Assembly (NCBI GenBank): GCA_944392835.1
Contig: CALXYB010000003.1
Coordinates: 137,389-201,388, forward strand
Direction of reading: 5' to 3'
Origin: an uncultured Alphaproteobacteria bacterium
Lineage (GTDB): Bacteria > Pseudomonadota > Alphaproteobacteria > RF32 > CAG-239
Length of the DNA stretch: 64,000 nucleotides
Made by a program: the position numbers and the translations under genes. The first letter of the stretch is position 1, and every line of letters starts with the position of its first letter. Below the pieces are notes generated by a model. It saw only the letters and a list, made by a program, of their open reading frames with translations, did no database searches and was not told the DNA's origin. Positions 1 to 9,510 of the stretch are shown here, in pieces.

Positions 1-296
1 TAGTCATTTTTAACTCTCAGTTGGCAGATGTTGCCGAGAGATATTTGCGCAAAGGCTCAAAAGTATATCTGGAAGGTCAACTCCAAACCCGCAAATGGGA
101 AGACAACAACGGTCAGGAGAGATATACGACAGAGATTGTTTTGCAAAACTACAGCGGCAATCTGGTCATGTTGGACGGCAGGGGTGATGGTGTTCCGGCC
201 GGAGGCAATGACGTATTTTCAGGCTCAGCAGGTAGCGGTTGGGATTCAACACCTCCGGCAGATGCTGCTGCTTTGGATGACGACATTCCGTTCTAA
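1..296 (+). CDS. ssb: Single-stranded DNA-binding protein, 5'-truncated
   Basis: C-terminal part of SSB, which coats single-stranded DNA in replication, repair and recombination. The reading frame is open from base 3, so the gene starts left of the window and the true start is not visible. The visible part covers the end of the OB fold ([14 protein letters not shown], then TRKW and RYTTEIV, as in bacterial SSBs), a short Gly/Ser/Asp-rich linker, and the canonical acidic tip DDDIPF that binds SSB partner proteins. The linker is short for the family. An intrinsic terminator follows directly. Identification is by the conserved OB-fold segment and the tip; I am confident. Confidence 0.95.
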   Translation, partial: VIFNSQLADVAERYLRKGSKVYLEGQLQTRKWEDNNGQERYTTEIVLQNYSGNLVMLDGRGDGVPAGGNDVFSGSAGSGWDSTPPADAAALDDDIPF

Positions 297-310
297 GTTG
301 GTGATTTTTT

Positions 311-350
311 CAAAAACGGTTCGGTTATCAAAACCGAGCCGTTTTTTTTG
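311..350 (+). terminator. Intrinsic terminator after ssb
   Basis: A 13-bp stem with one G-U pair (AAACGGTTCGGTT against AACCGAGCCGTTT, loop ATCA) is followed by eight T residues. It sits 15 bases after the ssb stop codon and closes that transcript before gyrA. Confidence 0.85.
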
Positions 351-497
351 TGCCAAAAAAAGCCTTATTTTGCATCTTGCGTTAACTTTTGGAAACTAAG
401 ATTTTTAAAAAATCAATTTTAAGGCACTTTTTTTGCCCGTAGAAAAGAAAATGGTGTTTATAAGTCGGATAAAAAGTTAGCGAAAGGAATGTCTTTT

Positions 498-506
498 TGC
501 TATATT
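498..506 (+). promoter_or_regulatory. Extended -10 promoter candidate for gyrA
   Basis: TGC followed by TATATT forms an extended -10 element 31 bases before the gyrA start. A poor -35 candidate (TTAGCG, 477-482) lies 18 bases upstream. The same TGCTATAwT form recurs before other genes in the window (21096, 39915, 60000), which supports it as a lineage promoter form. Confidence 0.45.
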
Positions 507-537
507 AACGTCAGTTTAAAATGGAAAGGTATGTTTA

Positions 538-3369
538 ATGACTGATGAAATTGATAATGAGAATGAATTAGATAATCAGATTACGACGGTCAGAGAAAGC
601 GGCGAGGACATTTCGCCCATCTCCATCACGGAAGAAATGCGCCGTTCTTATCTTGATTATGCAATGAGCGTTATTGTTTCGCGTGCGTTGCCAGATGTCC
701 GCGACGGTTTAAAGCCGGTACACCGCCGCATTATTTATTCAATGTATGAAAACGGCTATGACTATAACCGCCCGTATCGTAAATCAGCCCGTATCGTCGG
801 TGATGTTTTGGGTAAATATCACCCGCACGGCGATATCTCTGTTTATGATGCTATGGTTCGTATGGCTCAGCCTTTTTCAATGCGCTTGCCCTTGGTAGAC
901 GGACAAGGAAACTTTGGTTCAATGGATGGAGACTCAGCCGCTGCCATGCGTTATACTGAAGCCCGTTTGGAAAAAGTTGCTCATGCCTTGATTGAAGACA
1001 TTGATAAAGAAACCGTAGACTTTATGCCCAACTATGATGAAACGGTGCAAGAGCCGACGGTTTTGCCGGCACGTTATCCAAACTTGCTGATTAACGGTGC
1101 CAACGGTATTGCCGTAGGTATGGCCACCAACATTCCGCCGCACAATTTGGGCGAGGTTATCACGGCTTGCTGTGCCTATATTGACAATCCGGAGATTAGC
1201 ATTGATGACCTGATTTCCATTGTCCCCGGACCGGACTTCCCGACGGGAGGTATGATTTTGGGTTACGGCGGAGCAAAGTCAGCTTATTATACGGGTCGCG
1301 GTTCGGTAATGATGCGTGCCAAATGCACCATTGAGGAGCTGCATAAGGATAAAGAGGCAATTATTGTCCATGAGATTCCGTATCAGGTCAATAAGGCCGC
1401 TTTGGTCTCTCGCATTGCCGAGCTGGTTAAGGACAAGAAACTTGAAGGTATCTCGGATATCCGTGATGAATCCGACCGCCAAGGTGTACGCGTTGTTATT
1501 GAGGTTAAGCGTGATTTTCAGGCCGATGTCGTGCTCAATCAGCTTTATAAATATACACCATTGCAGACCAGCTTTGGTATGAATATGTTGGCGATTAACG
1601 GTGGCCGCCCGATGATGATGAACCTAAAAGACATCATCGCCGCCTTCATTGAGTTCCGCGAGGAAGTTATTCGCCGTCGTACGATTTATGAACTAAACAA
1701 AGCACGCGACCGTGCGCATACTTTGGTCGGTTTGGCTTTGGCTGTGGAGAATCTTGACCCCGTGATTGAGCTTATCCGCACATCGCCGAACCCTCAGGAA
1801 GCTAAAGATGCTTTGTTGGCAAAAGCTTGGCCGGCAAAAGATATTGAGCCCTTGGTTCAGTTGATTGATGAGCCGGATAGAAAGGTTGAGAATGGCTTAT
1901 ATCACTTGTCCGAAACTCAGGCTAAAGCCATTTTGGACTTGAAACTCCAAAGATTAACAGGTCTGGAAAGAGACAAGATTCATGAAGAATTGATGAGCAT
2001 TGGCGAGGATATTAAGGAATATCTGTCCATTCTCTCCAGCCGTGAGAAGTTGTACGGCATTATGCGTGATGAGCTTGTCGCCATTAAGGACGAATATGCA
2101 ACACCGCGCCGTACCAAGATTGAAGATATTGAATATGACACGGATATTGAATCTTTAATCCAAAGAGAAGAGATGGTTGTAACCGTAACTGAGGCTGGCT
2201 ATATCAAGCGCGTTCCGCTAAATGCTTATAAGGCGCAAAAACGCGGCGGCAAAGGCAAGTCCGGTATGGCGACCAAGGACGAGGATTTTGTAACCCGTCT
2301 GTTTGTGGCCTCAACCCACACGCCGGTTTTGTTCTTCTCTTCCAAAGGTTTGGTTTACAAGATGAAGGTTTACAAGTTGCCGCTCGGTTCTCCGACCTCA
2401 AAGGGCAAACCTTTCATCAATCTGTTGCCTTTGGATGAAGGCGAGACCATTACGACAATTATGAAGTTGCCGGAGAATGAGGAAGAGTGCAAAGATCTGT
2501 CAATCATGTTTGCTACGGCTCAAGGCAATGTTCGCCGCAACTCGTTAATGGACTTTGTCAATGTTCAGAGCAATGGTAAGATTGCCATGAAGTTGGATGA
2601 AGGCGACAAGTTGATAAATGTTCGTATTTGTACGGAAGACAACGATATTATGTTGGCGGCGCGCAGCGGCAAATGTATCCGCTTCCCGGTAACGGAAGTT
2701 CGTGTCTTTGTCGGACGTAATTCCACGGGCGTACGCGGTATCAAGTTAGCCGATGGTGATGAGGTTGTTTCTATGTCTATTTTGAATCATAGCGATGCCA
2801 CCTCAGAACAAAGAGACGAATATGCGCGTATTAAGCGTATTTTGTCAGAAAGAGGCAATGATGCCGAAGTTTCAGAGCAAGAGACAAGTGAGACGAACAT
2901 TTTGACACCTGAGCTCTATAAAGAGATGAAGGAAAAAGAACAATTCATCTTGTCTGTAACCTCTACGGGCTATGGTAAGCGTACGTCTTCTTACGAATAT
3001 CGTACGACGGGTCGTGGCGGTCAAGGTATTGCCAATATGGAAATGTCTGCCCGCAACAAAGAGATAGTCAGCTCCTTCCCGATAGAAGATGACAACCAGA
3101 TTATGATGGTAACCGACGGCGGCAAATTGATTCGTATGCCGGTTGAGGATATCAGAATTGCGGGCCGCAAGACCCAAGGTGTCATTCTCTTCCGCACGGC
3201 AGAAAATGAAAAAGTTGTTTCCGTAACCTGGCTTGATGCAGATGCCGGAGACGACGAGGAGCTGGAGGAAGAAACCGGAAGCGAAGTCTTAGGCGAGAGC
3301 GTTTCTGAAGTTGATGAAGACTTAAATGATTCAGTCAATGAACCGGAATCCGAAGAAGACTTTGAATAA
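538..3369 (+). CDS. gyrA: DNA gyrase subunit A
   Basis: DNA gyrase A subunit, the breakage-reunion part of the A2B2 enzyme that introduces negative supercoils. The N-terminal winged-helix/tower region has the classic [20 protein letters not shown] motif, the catalytic tyrosine is Tyr139 ([11 protein letters not shown]), and the C-terminal beta-pinwheel carries the GyrA box [10 protein letters not shown] (about residue 565), which separates it from ParC. The protein ends in a long acidic tail. At 943 residues it is slightly long because of an insertion of about 50 residues in the pinwheel (around residues 755-800). The residue matching E. coli Ser83 is Ile100, while the Asp87 equivalent is kept (Asp104). 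Start ATG follows GGAAAGGT; terminator follows. Confidence 0.97.
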   Translation: MTDEIDNENELDNQITTVRESGEDISPISITEEMRRSYLDYAMSVIVSRALPDVRDGLKPVHRRIIYSMYENGYDYNRPYRKSARIVGDVLGKYHPHGDISVYDAMVRMAQPFSMRLPLVDGQGNFGSMDGDSAAAMRYTEARLEKVAHALIEDIDKETVDFMPNYDETVQEPTVLPARYPNLLINGANGIAVGMATNIPPHNLGEVITACCAYIDNPEISIDDLISIVPGPDFPTGGMILGYGGAKSAYYTGRGSVMMRAKCTIEELHKDKEAIIVHEIPYQVNKAALVSRIAELVKDKKLEGISDIRDESDRQGVRVVIEVKRDFQADVVLNQLYKYTPLQTSFGMNMLAINGGRPMMMNLKDIIAAFIEFREEVIRRRTIYELNKARDRAHTLVGLALAVENLDPVIELIRTSPNPQEAKDALLAKAWPAKDIEPLVQLIDEPDRKVENGLYHLSETQAKAILDLKLQRLTGLERDKIHEELMSIGEDIKEYLSILSSREKLYGIMRDELVAIKDEYATPRRTKIEDIEYDTDIESLIQREEMVVTVTEAGYIKRVPLNAYKAQKRGGKGKSGMATKDEDFVTRLFVASTHTPVLFFSSKGLVYKMKVYKLPLGSPTSKGKPFINLLPLDEGETITTIMKLPENEEECKDLSIMFATAQGNVRRNSLMDFVNVQSNGKIAMKLDEGDKLINVRICTEDNDIMLAARSGKCIRFPVTEVRVFVGRNSTGVRGIKLADGDEVVSMSILNHSDATSEQRDEYARIKRILSERGNDAEVSEQETSETNILTPELYKEMKEKEQFILSVTSTGYGKRTSSYEYRTTGRGGQGIANMEMSARNKEIVSSFPIEDDNQIMMVTDGGKLIRMPVEDIRIAGRKTQGVILFRTAENEKVVSVTWLDADAGDDEELEEETGSEVLGESVSEVDEDLNDSVNEPESEEDFE

Positions 3370-3385
3370 TCGTAATTTCTTTAAA

Positions 3386-3417
3386 GAAAAAAGCCGTCTT
3401 GCAGACGGCTTTTTTTG
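3386..3417 (+). terminator. Intrinsic terminator after gyrA
   Basis: Stem AAGCCGTCT / AGACGGCTT with a tight TGC loop and a seven-T run, 20 bases after the gyrA stop codon. Confidence 0.85.
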
Positions 3418-3510
3418 TACATACAGTCAAAACAGTCTAAATATTTTGTCAAAAAAATGTTTACTATATATTAAATTTATGGTATTAATATTCATACACT
3501 GTAGAAATTG

Positions 3511-3516
3511 TATAAT
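3511..3516 (+). promoter_or_regulatory. Perfect -10 box before the structured transcript
   Basis: A consensus TATAAT hexamer in the AT-rich stretch after the gyrA terminator. No good -35 lies at 17 bases. It would start a transcript near 3523, just before the first of a run of hairpins. An alternative, longer start would use TTGTCA at 3446. Confidence 0.4.
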
Positions 3517-3522
3517 TTTTGC

Positions 3523-3797
3523 AGCAAGTACCGAAAGAAGGTACGGGACTGTCGTAAGTCCTCATATTGAGTCCGGTGAAGGATATAACACCGTCAAATT
3601 GCTATATACAAATTTGTATAAAGCAAGATTATATCCCCTTGATCATGTGACGCGTCCATGGTCGGGGAGCCTTAAGTATATGTTCAGAGACGGCGTCTGG
3701 CAATTGGGGACACCTGTTTTAAAAACTTAGGGAATCATCTGACTCAATATGATTTACGAACTCTCCGACCACCTTCTTTAGGGTGGTTTTTTTAACA
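3523..3797 (+). ncRNA. Candidate structured non-coding RNA, family unknown
   Basis: About 275 bases between gyrA and the next gene hold a dense series of hairpins, not a credible protein. Visible pairings are GTACC/GGTAC (3528/3540), GGACT/AGTCC (3546/3557), CGGTG/CACCG (3574/3589), TTGCT-TATAC/GTATA-AGCAA (3599/3616), AATCAT/ATGATT (3733/3749), and a ten-pair long-range helix GGTCGGGGAG (3660) with CTCTCCGACC (3761) that has one G-U pair. It ends in an intrinsic terminator (3766-3795) and has a TATAAT box just upstream. I looked for RNase P, SRP, tmRNA and 6S signatures and did not recognise any. It could instead be a long leader of the gene at 3811, though the terminator lies before that gene. 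Confidence 0.5.
3766..3796 (+). terminator. Intrinsic terminator of the structured transcript
   Basis: Stem ACCACCT/AGGGTGGT followed by seven T residues. It lies 15 bases before the ATG at 3811, so it ends the upstream transcript or attenuates the downstream gene. Confidence 0.75.
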
Positions 3798-3810
3798 ATG
3801 GAGAAGAATC

Positions 3811-5826
3811 ATGAATGAGCTTAGTGAAGAAATGTACAAATTATGGTCAGATATTGTAAATCATAAAGGAAATGCTGAAGAGAAAGCCTTAAAATACCTT
3901 GATAAAATAGAGCAGACTAGTGCACAAGAATTTAAGAATGCATATCCTCTGGATATGTGGGAAAGCCGTATAGAAAGAGATTTACATAGCATAGCTGACG
4001 CTTTGCCTGAGAGTAAAGCAGTCGCTCTCAAAATGACAGAGTTTACAGATAAGCGTCTTGAAGAGTTATACGGTAATTGGTGCTTAGGGTCATACAAGAA
4101 TCTAGCTGAAAAGCTATTGTCACAACATCCCGATGATGAAAACTTGGCGGACAAATGGTTTAGTATTGCACAAAAAGGATTAGATTATATTCAGAAAAGA
4201 GGTTCTAATTGGGGAGACCACCAATTTTTGGAAATTTTGACTGTAATAAAAGATAATACTCCAAACAGCAATAAATATGATGCTTTGATTGCCAATATTG
4301 TAAATAACAGAGAAAAAACAGGCGAGGAACTTGTTTGCGAGATAGACAGAAAACTTATCAGCGACAATCCGAACAATCCGGAAGTTTTGGACAAAGCCTT
4401 TCAATCTCTGGCTAAAGAATTATCTGGATTTGAGCATTATGATACTGATGAAGTATTGAAATATAATAATTTTTCGTCAGGAAAATACCTTAGCAATACT
4501 GTAAGCAATCATTATATGTGCAAAGAAGATAAAAATAAAATTTACAGCGAAATTGCACTGGAAAATATTAATTCACCTGAAATCGTTGAAAGATGTTTGG
4601 TCGCCAGCGCTCAGTTAGGCTGCGTATGGAATAGTTTGATTTGCAACAGGCTATATGAAAATGGTTATAGAGATAATAATTTTGAAGACAGATTTGTTGA
4701 GAAATTAAACAAAGGCGAAATTATTTTTGATGATTGCAGCTTTGAGCAAATCAGCAAACTTGCCGATAAATTGGATGCTGAAGTTATTAAAGATGTAACA
4801 ATAAGAACCGGCGATAAAATTAATGCCGAAGAGACTCATGCCAGAAAATGGCATCACGAACCGAATATCTCAGCAGAAGAGTATAAAAATAGAGACAATA
4901 TGGTTCAATTGTGTAATAAACATTTGGAACAAGCAGCCATAGAAAAAGCCAAAGCCGAAAATAATCCGTCAGTCATTTTTGTAGATGTTTATGTTGGTCA
5001 AGGATATGGCGACATTGCCGAACAAGCATATATCAGGGATGAAAAAGGCAATTATCAAGCGACAGAATTTATAGATGATTTAGTCTTTAATAATGAAGAT
5101 TCTTCAGCCCGAGATATGATTGATTATGTAAAAGAGAACAAAGGTCTTGTCTCCACCGGAAAAGGCATTTTTAAAATGGAAGATAACGGAGAATTCAGAC
5201 AGATTGAAAGCAAGCCGGGCTATTCATATCGTAGAATAAGCAACGATGCTTATTGGAGAGATGTTGCAGAGATTGCGGCAGCCAAAATGCTTTATAGCAG
5301 AGGTTCATATAAAGAAAGCACTTTAGTTTCCAAGAATCCCGTAACCGGCAAGTTTGAGGATGTTCCGTTCAATATCAGCTATAGCAATGGAGACCATCTG
5401 CAAGGTTATAAAAAGGATAAAGATGGAAATAGCAAAACCGTTATTTATAAGAGAGATAAAGAAGACGGAAAATTCTATCCGGATGCTGAGTTCCCTTCAG
5501 GAGAATATATGGGCGGCGGTTATAGTGAAGACGGCACATATTCGATATCTTTCTATAGTAATGATGGCAAACAATATCGCTATGTAAGCAACGAAAACGG
5601 AAGTGCTTTAGGTGTAAGAGACGGTATGAGCGGAAAATATAAGCAGATTGACCGTTTCCACGGAGCTTATGAGAACAAGCCACATACACAACGCCCGATG
5701 GAAAATCTGAAAGAGATTTTAGCTAACAGCAAAGAGAGGATGAAAAACAAGTTTTCGCATCCTGAGCAAAGCAAAGTCTCAAAAACAGATTTAAATGTTT
5801 CGTCAAGAGATGATGGCGGACGTTAA
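3811..5826 (+). CDS. Large protein of unknown function (671 aa)
   Basis: I do not recognise this protein. It has no signal peptide and no membrane segment. The first 330 residues or so are mostly charged and probably helical, with alternating short helices that resemble a repeat solenoid. The last 170 residues or so are rich in Tyr, Gly, Asp and Lys with strand-like blocks such as YSEDGTYSISFYSNDGKQY, suggesting a beta-rich C-terminal domain. The tail is polar and disordered. Codon use and base composition are like a late-acquired or fast-evolving gene (more AT-rich than the neighbouring gyrA). The start has a good Shine-Dalgarno (GGAGAAG) and the gene is bounded by terminators on both sides, so it is a single transcription unit. 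A cytoplasmic structural or effector-like role is only a guess. Confidence 0.7.
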   Translation: MNELSEEMYKLWSDIVNHKGNAEEKALKYLDKIEQTSAQEFKNAYPLDMWESRIERDLHSIADALPESKAVALKMTEFTDKRLEELYGNWCLGSYKNLAEKLLSQHPDDENLADKWFSIAQKGLDYIQKRGSNWGDHQFLEILTVIKDNTPNSNKYDALIANIVNNREKTGEELVCEIDRKLISDNPNNPEVLDKAFQSLAKELSGFEHYDTDEVLKYNNFSSGKYLSNTVSNHYMCKEDKNKIYSEIALENINSPEIVERCLVASAQLGCVWNSLICNRLYENGYRDNNFEDRFVEKLNKGEIIFDDCSFEQISKLADKLDAEVIKDVTIRTGDKINAEETHARKWHHEPNISAEEYKNRDNMVQLCNKHLEQAAIEKAKAENNPSVIFVDVYVGQGYGDIAEQAYIRDEKGNYQATEFIDDLVFNNEDSSARDMIDYVKENKGLVSTGKGIFKMEDNGEFRQIESKPGYSYRRISNDAYWRDVAEIAAAKMLYSRGSYKESTLVSKNPVTGKFEDVPFNISYSNGDHLQGYKKDKDGNSKTVIYKRDKEDGKFYPDAEFPSGEYMGGGYSEDGTYSISFYSNDGKQYRYVSNENGSALGVRDGMSGKYKQIDRFHGAYENKPHTQRPMENLKEILANSKERMKNKFSHPEQSKVSKTDLNVSSRDDGGR

Positions 5827-5844
5827 CTCTAAGTATTATTAAAA

Positions 5845-5879
5845 AAACTCCTATCCGAAGCAGGATAGGAGTTTTTTTT
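5845..5879 (+). terminator. Intrinsic terminator
   Basis: Stem AACTCCTATCC/GGATAGGAGTT, loop GAAGCA, eight T residues. It closes the unknown 671-residue gene. Confidence 0.88.
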
Positions 5880-5936
5880 GTTAATGAATTATAAAAAGAT
5901 TTAAGTTAGCTTAATCTCAAAGTGAAGGAGAAAAAG

Positions 5937-6497
5937 ATGCAAAAGCTCAAACAAGACAAATGGAAAGTTCTTTCGCGCAAATATTTATATACGCGGCCAT
6001 GGTTAACGGTTCGGCAAGACAGCTATGAGCTACCGGACGGCCGAGTCTTGCCGGAATATTATATTTTGGAATATCCCGAATGGGTCAATACTTTGGCCAT
6101 AACCAAGGATAAGAAATTTGTCTTTGTCAGCCAATATCGTCCGGGGTTGGAGCAAAATGATTATGAGCTTTGCGCAGGGGTGAGTGAAAAGACGGATAAA
6201 GATATGGAAGCGGCCGCCCGCAGAGAGCTGTTGGAAGAAACGGGCTTTGGCGGCGGAAGATGGCGAGAATATATGGTTATCTCGGCCAATCCGTCCAGCA
6301 CCAATAATCTGACGCATTGTTTTGTGGCGGAAGATGTTGAACCGATTGGCGACAGACATCTGGATGCCTCGGAGGATTTGCAGGTTCATTTGCTGAGCCA
6401 AGACGAGGTGCGGGAGCTTTTGGTAACGGACAACATCAAACAAGCCACACAGGCGGCTTCTTTATGGAAATATTTTGCTGAAAATAAAATTTTATGA
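5937..6497 (+). CDS. NUDIX hydrolase, ADP-ribose pyrophosphatase-like
   Basis: Predicted Mg-dependent hydrolase of a nucleoside diphosphate derivative, most like the ADP-ribose pyrophosphatase group. The catalytic half of the NUDIX box is intact (RELLEETGF). The first half is atypical: the spacing from the conserved Gly (CAGVSEK) to the Arg is one residue longer than normal and the usual upstream Glu is not in register. The N-terminal region (WLTVRQDSYELPDG...YYILEYPEWV) is the beta-rich dimerisation part seen in this group. I start at ATG 5937 because AAGGAG lies six bases before it; a GTG at 5922 is in frame but has no such site. Exact substrate cannot be told from sequence. Confidence 0.85.
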   Translation: MQKLKQDKWKVLSRKYLYTRPWLTVRQDSYELPDGRVLPEYYILEYPEWVNTLAITKDKKFVFVSQYRPGLEQNDYELCAGVSEKTDKDMEAAARRELLEETGFGGGRWREYMVISANPSSTNNLTHCFVAEDVEPIGDRHLDASEDLQVHLLSQDEVRELLVTDNIKQATQAASLWKYFAENKIL

Positions 6498-6515
6498 TTT
6501 TTTTAGACAAAATGC

Positions 6516-6544
6516 TTGCAATTTTGCCAAAATGAGGGTAGATT
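6516..6544 (+). promoter_or_regulatory. Promoter candidate for the DUF218-like pair
   Basis: TTGCAA, 17 bases, TAGATT. It would give a leader of about 110 bases before the ATG at 6661. The leader contains an imperfect inverted repeat (AATTGTAGGC 6564-6573 with GCCTGCAATT 6610-6619). Confidence 0.45.
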
Positions 6545-6660
6545 AAACCTCATATTTCAGTATAATTGTAGGCAAGTTTATTATAATTTTTATTTTTACG
6601 CATTGTAATGCCTGCAATTTTCTTCGTTTTTGATTGTATAACCCTTTAATAATTAAGTAT

Positions 6661-7569
6661 ATGAACCAGAAAAAAAGAGAATTAGTTTGGCATTACGCCA
6701 ACTTGATTCATGAACATTTGTGCTTAAAAACCAACTGCTTTAACCAAGATGGCAGTTTGGTAAGTGTCAAATACATCGCCTGCATAGACGATGATCCAAA
6801 ATCAGCCGTTTATGCTGCGTGGCTGTACCATAAGGCCAGAGCAGAAGACCAAAACCCGATTGTCTTGTGCATCGGTGGTCTGGGTTTGCTTTCAAAGCAC
6901 CTCAAACCCAAAGATGCGGTTTTTTATTCGGAAGCGATGCGCCTTGCCGATGTCTGTATAGACTTAGGCGTGCCGATAGAAAACCTCATCATTCTGGATA
7001 AAGGCACCAACAGCGGAGAAAACGTCCGCGATGTGGCTTCTCAGATGGTTCAAGAACTCGGAGACATTGTTTTTGCCGTAACCAAACGCTTGTCTTTGCG
7101 TTGGGAACGGACATTCAAAAAACAAATTGCCACGCAAATAGCTAAAATCCAAAGTGAAAAATATCATCACGAATATAATCCTGAGATGATAAAAACACCA
7201 AAGGATTACTACTATGTAATTAATGAAACTTTGGAAGAAGCCTGCTGCTGGATGAACGGCAAGCGCGTGGGCAATTGCCAGATGATGTTCCATGAACTGG
7301 CCAGCATCTATGACCGCTGTGTCAAATATGCCGGAACTTTCCAGCTTCCCTTGGACTTTGAGCCATCAGATGAGCTGAAAGAAGCGGCGGCTTATCTGGC
7401 AAAACGCTACCGTATTAAGAATGGCAAAATGGGCTTGCGCGAAATCTGCCAGTACGTTTACTTGCTGGTAGATTTAAAGAAGCACTTGCCGGATATGAGA
7501 GAAGAACAAAAAAATGTAATCGCCCAAAAGCAGCTTGAGTTTTCAGCTGAGTTTGGCATAAAATTTTAA
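6661..7569 (+). CDS. DUF218/YdcF-like protein
   Basis: Belongs by appearance to the DUF218 (YdcF/SanA/ElyC) fold group: a Rossmann-like core with IVLCIGGLG, then a run of small and acidic residues, then LGVPIENLIILDKGTNSGENVRDV, the Glu-x-x-Ser/Thr-x-x-Asn-type signature of that group. Here there is no N-terminal membrane anchor, so it looks cytoplasmic, unlike SanA or ElyC. The C-terminal 120 residues are helical and outside the usual domain. An in-frame TTG at 6634 would add nine residues; the ATG at 6661 is preferred although its Shine-Dalgarno is weak. It is followed after only five bases by a small gene, probably co-translated. Family members are poorly characterised, so no reaction is proposed. 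Confidence 0.7.
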   Translation: MNQKKRELVWHYANLIHEHLCLKTNCFNQDGSLVSVKYIACIDDDPKSAVYAAWLYHKARAEDQNPIVLCIGGLGLLSKHLKPKDAVFYSEAMRLADVCIDLGVPIENLIILDKGTNSGENVRDVASQMVQELGDIVFAVTKRLSLRWERTFKKQIATQIAKIQSEKYHHEYNPEMIKTPKDYYYVINETLEEACCWMNGKRVGNCQMMFHELASIYDRCVKYAGTFQLPLDFEPSDELKEAAAYLAKRYRIKNGKMGLREICQYVYLLVDLKKHLPDMREEQKNVIAQKQLEFSAEFGIKF

Positions 7570-7574
7570 GCATT

Positions 7575-7904
7575 ATGTGTAATCAAGTAGAATTAATTGA
7601 AGCGTTGACCGCAATGGGTTTTGACGCTCAGTATGCAGGAACACTGCTGGTGGTAACAGTAAATAACCGTAAGGATGTCCCCAAGGTTATCCAAAAGACG
7701 GTGAAGAATGCCAAATCTTTACCGGTGTTCATCAAATTTCGCGACCCAAGCATTGAGCCGATGTACTACGGCAGCGCTTTGGCTATCGCAAAAATTATTG
7801 GCAAATTCGGCTGTGGTGCAGATATGGTCTGCTGCTGGAGAGCCGACAAAAAAATTGACTATGAAGAGCTGGAGGACTTCCTGAGGGCTCTACATAATCG
7901 CTAA
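7575..7904 (+). CDS. Small hypothetical protein, partner of DUF218-like gene
   Basis: A 109-residue protein I do not recognise. It starts five bases after the stop of the DUF218-like gene, so the two very likely form one operon. It reads as a compact alpha/beta protein: a helix, a strand LLVVTV, a basic helix VIQKTVKNA, a strand, and an acidic C-terminal helix. Two adjacent cysteines lie in MVCCWRAD. No signal peptide or membrane segment. A bidirectional terminator follows. Confidence 0.7.
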   Translation: MCNQVELIEALTAMGFDAQYAGTLLVVTVNNRKDVPKVIQKTVKNAKSLPVFIKFRDPSIEPMYYGSALAIAKIIGKFGCGADMVCCWRADKKIDYEELEDFLRALHNR

Positions 7905-7913
7905 AAAAACAAA

Positions 7914-7957
7914 AAAACGGTTCGGTAGTCTTTAGACGCCGAACCGTTTGGCTTTTT
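7914..7957. terminator. Bidirectional intrinsic terminator
   Basis: Stem AAACGGTTCGG / CCGAACCGTTT with A-runs on the left and a T-run (CTTTTTA) on the right. It serves the plus-strand pair ending at 7904 and the minus-strand antiporter gene ending at 7969. Confidence 0.8.
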
Positions 7958-7968
7958 AAAATAATATT

Positions 7969-9447
7969 TTAGTTAAGTGCCACAATACCATGCGACAAGG
8001 CATAAACCGCCCATAAAGCAATCACAATCAGCAACACCGCAAGGATGGCTTCACCTTCAGAGAAGGCGCGTTCCTTTGGGCTTGTTTGATGTCTTGCCCA
8101 CATATAGACCGGAATACCCAATGCCATAAAGATAACCGCCATCAGCAAATAATTAAGTCCGGCGGCGTAAATCAGCCACAAAGCATAAACCGAGCCAATA
8201 AGACCGGAAAACAAGGCTGTGGAGCGCTTAATATAAATTTTGTTGGGATAATCGCCGTCTTCGCAAATCTTCCACAGATAAGCGCAGCTAGAGAAGTAGG
8301 CTGGCAATACCATAACACTGGTAATGCTGAGCATGGTGTTCCAAGCATTGTTTGAAAAATAAACCAACAAAATAAACAACTGCATCAAAGCGCTTGTAAC
8401 CCACAAAGAAACAGACGGAGCCTGATTCTCGTTCTCAATAGCAAATTCTTTGGGGAAAGTTCCGTTTTGCGCAGCGGCTTGCGGAATTTGCGCCGTAACC
8501 ATTGTCCAAGCCAGCCAACTGGTCAAAACCGAAATCAACAACCCGATATTCATCAGCCAAGCACCCCAAGGACCAACGATTTTTTCCAAAATTCCGGCGG
8601 TTGAGGGGTTGGCAACAGCGGCTAATTCCTGTTGCGACATAAAGCCGAACGGTAACAAAGAGAGCAAGATATAGATGATTAAGCAGCCCATAAAGCCCAA
8701 AACCGTAGCTTTGCCGACAGCTTGCGGACTGGAAGCGTGCTTAGACATCACAACCGCGCCCTCAATACCGATAAAGGCCCAAAGCGTAACCAGCATTGTG
8801 CTTTTAATTTGGGTTGAAAGTCCGCCGATTTTGGCTTTGGTAATCATCTGTTCGCCCCAGAAGTTGAAATCAAATTTAGAGAACTCAAAGACAAATAAGA
8901 GGATTAAGATAAACAAAATCAACGGTAAAATTTTGGCAACCGTACCAATGGCATTGATGATGGTTGCTTGCTTGATTCCGCGCAAAACCAAGAAGTTGAA
9001 TCCCCAGATGAGGATAGAGCCACCGATGATTGAGGGCAGATTGTTTCCACCGGCAAAATGCGGCGGAAAGAAGTAGTTAAGCGCATCCATGGTAATAACG
9101 GCATATCCGACATTACCGCAGATTTGGCACAACCAATAAGACCACCCGATGGTAAAGCCGACATAAGGACCGAAGCCCTCACGGCTATACATATAAATAC
9201 CTGCGGTCAAATCAGGTTTTGCGGCAGAAAGAATGCGAAAAGTGTTGGCGATAAAGAATACGCCGAACCCCGTAATAATCCAAGCCAAAAGGACAGCCCC
9301 GGCCGAAGCGCCGGCAGCCATATTTTGCGGCAAGGAATAAATACCGCCGCCAATCATAGAGCTTATGACAATGCAAGCCAGCGCCAAAACGCCCAAGCCC
9401 TTTTGCGAAGCTCCCGAAGCGGAGGAAACATCTTTTTTGTCAGCCAT
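7969..9447 (-). CDS. Basic amino acid antiporter, arginine/agmatine type
   Basis: APC-superfamily antiporter of the basic amino acid/polyamine group (AdiC, ArcD, CadB, Chlamydia AaxC). The first helix carries [16 protein letters not shown], the Gly-rich substrate-binding break typical of the group, and about twelve hydrophobic segments follow. Its job is inferred from the gene directly upstream, a pyruvoyl-dependent arginine decarboxylase: arginine in, agmatine out, net proton removal. I start at 9447 (MADKKDV) because AAGGAA lies a few bases before it; an upstream ATG at 9507 would add 20 polar residues without a ribosome site. Exchange for another decarboxylation product or ornithine cannot be excluded. 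Confidence 0.85.
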   Translation of the reverse strand: MADKKDVSSASGASQKGLGVLALACIVISSMIGGGIYSLPQNMAAGASAGAVLLAWIITGFGVFFIANTFRILSAAKPDLTAGIYMYSREGFGPYVGFTIGWSYWLCQICGNVGYAVITMDALNYFFPPHFAGGNNLPSIIGGSILIWGFNFLVLRGIKQATIINAIGTVAKILPLILFILILLFVFEFSKFDFNFWGEQMITKAKIGGLSTQIKSTMLVTLWAFIGIEGAVVMSKHASSPQAVGKATVLGFMGCLIIYILLSLLPFGFMSQQELAAVANPSTAGILEKIVGPWGAWLMNIGLLISVLTSWLAWTMVTAQIPQAAAQNGTFPKEFAIENENQAPSVSLWVTSALMQLFILLVYFSNNAWNTMLSITSVMVLPAYFSSCAYLWKICEDGDYPNKIYIKRSTALFSGLIGSVYALWLIYAAGLNYLLMAVIFMALGIPVYMWARHQTSPKERAFSEGEAILAVLLIVIALWAVYALSHGIVALN

Positions 9448-9510
9448 AATTTTTTCCTTAAAAAAACGAGGAGAGCGGAATTTATCCGCATCTCCAGATA
9501 CAAACATTTT

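Noticed and set aside
3326..3730. Open frame of 134 codons overlapping the gyrA end
   Set aside because: It crosses the gyrA terminator, has no ribosome site, and its second half lies over the hairpins of the structured transcript.
3523..3797. tmRNA, 6S, RNase P or SRP RNA
   Set aside because: No tag peptide, T-loop/CCA, RNase P core or GGAAGG-type SRP loop was found; identity left open.
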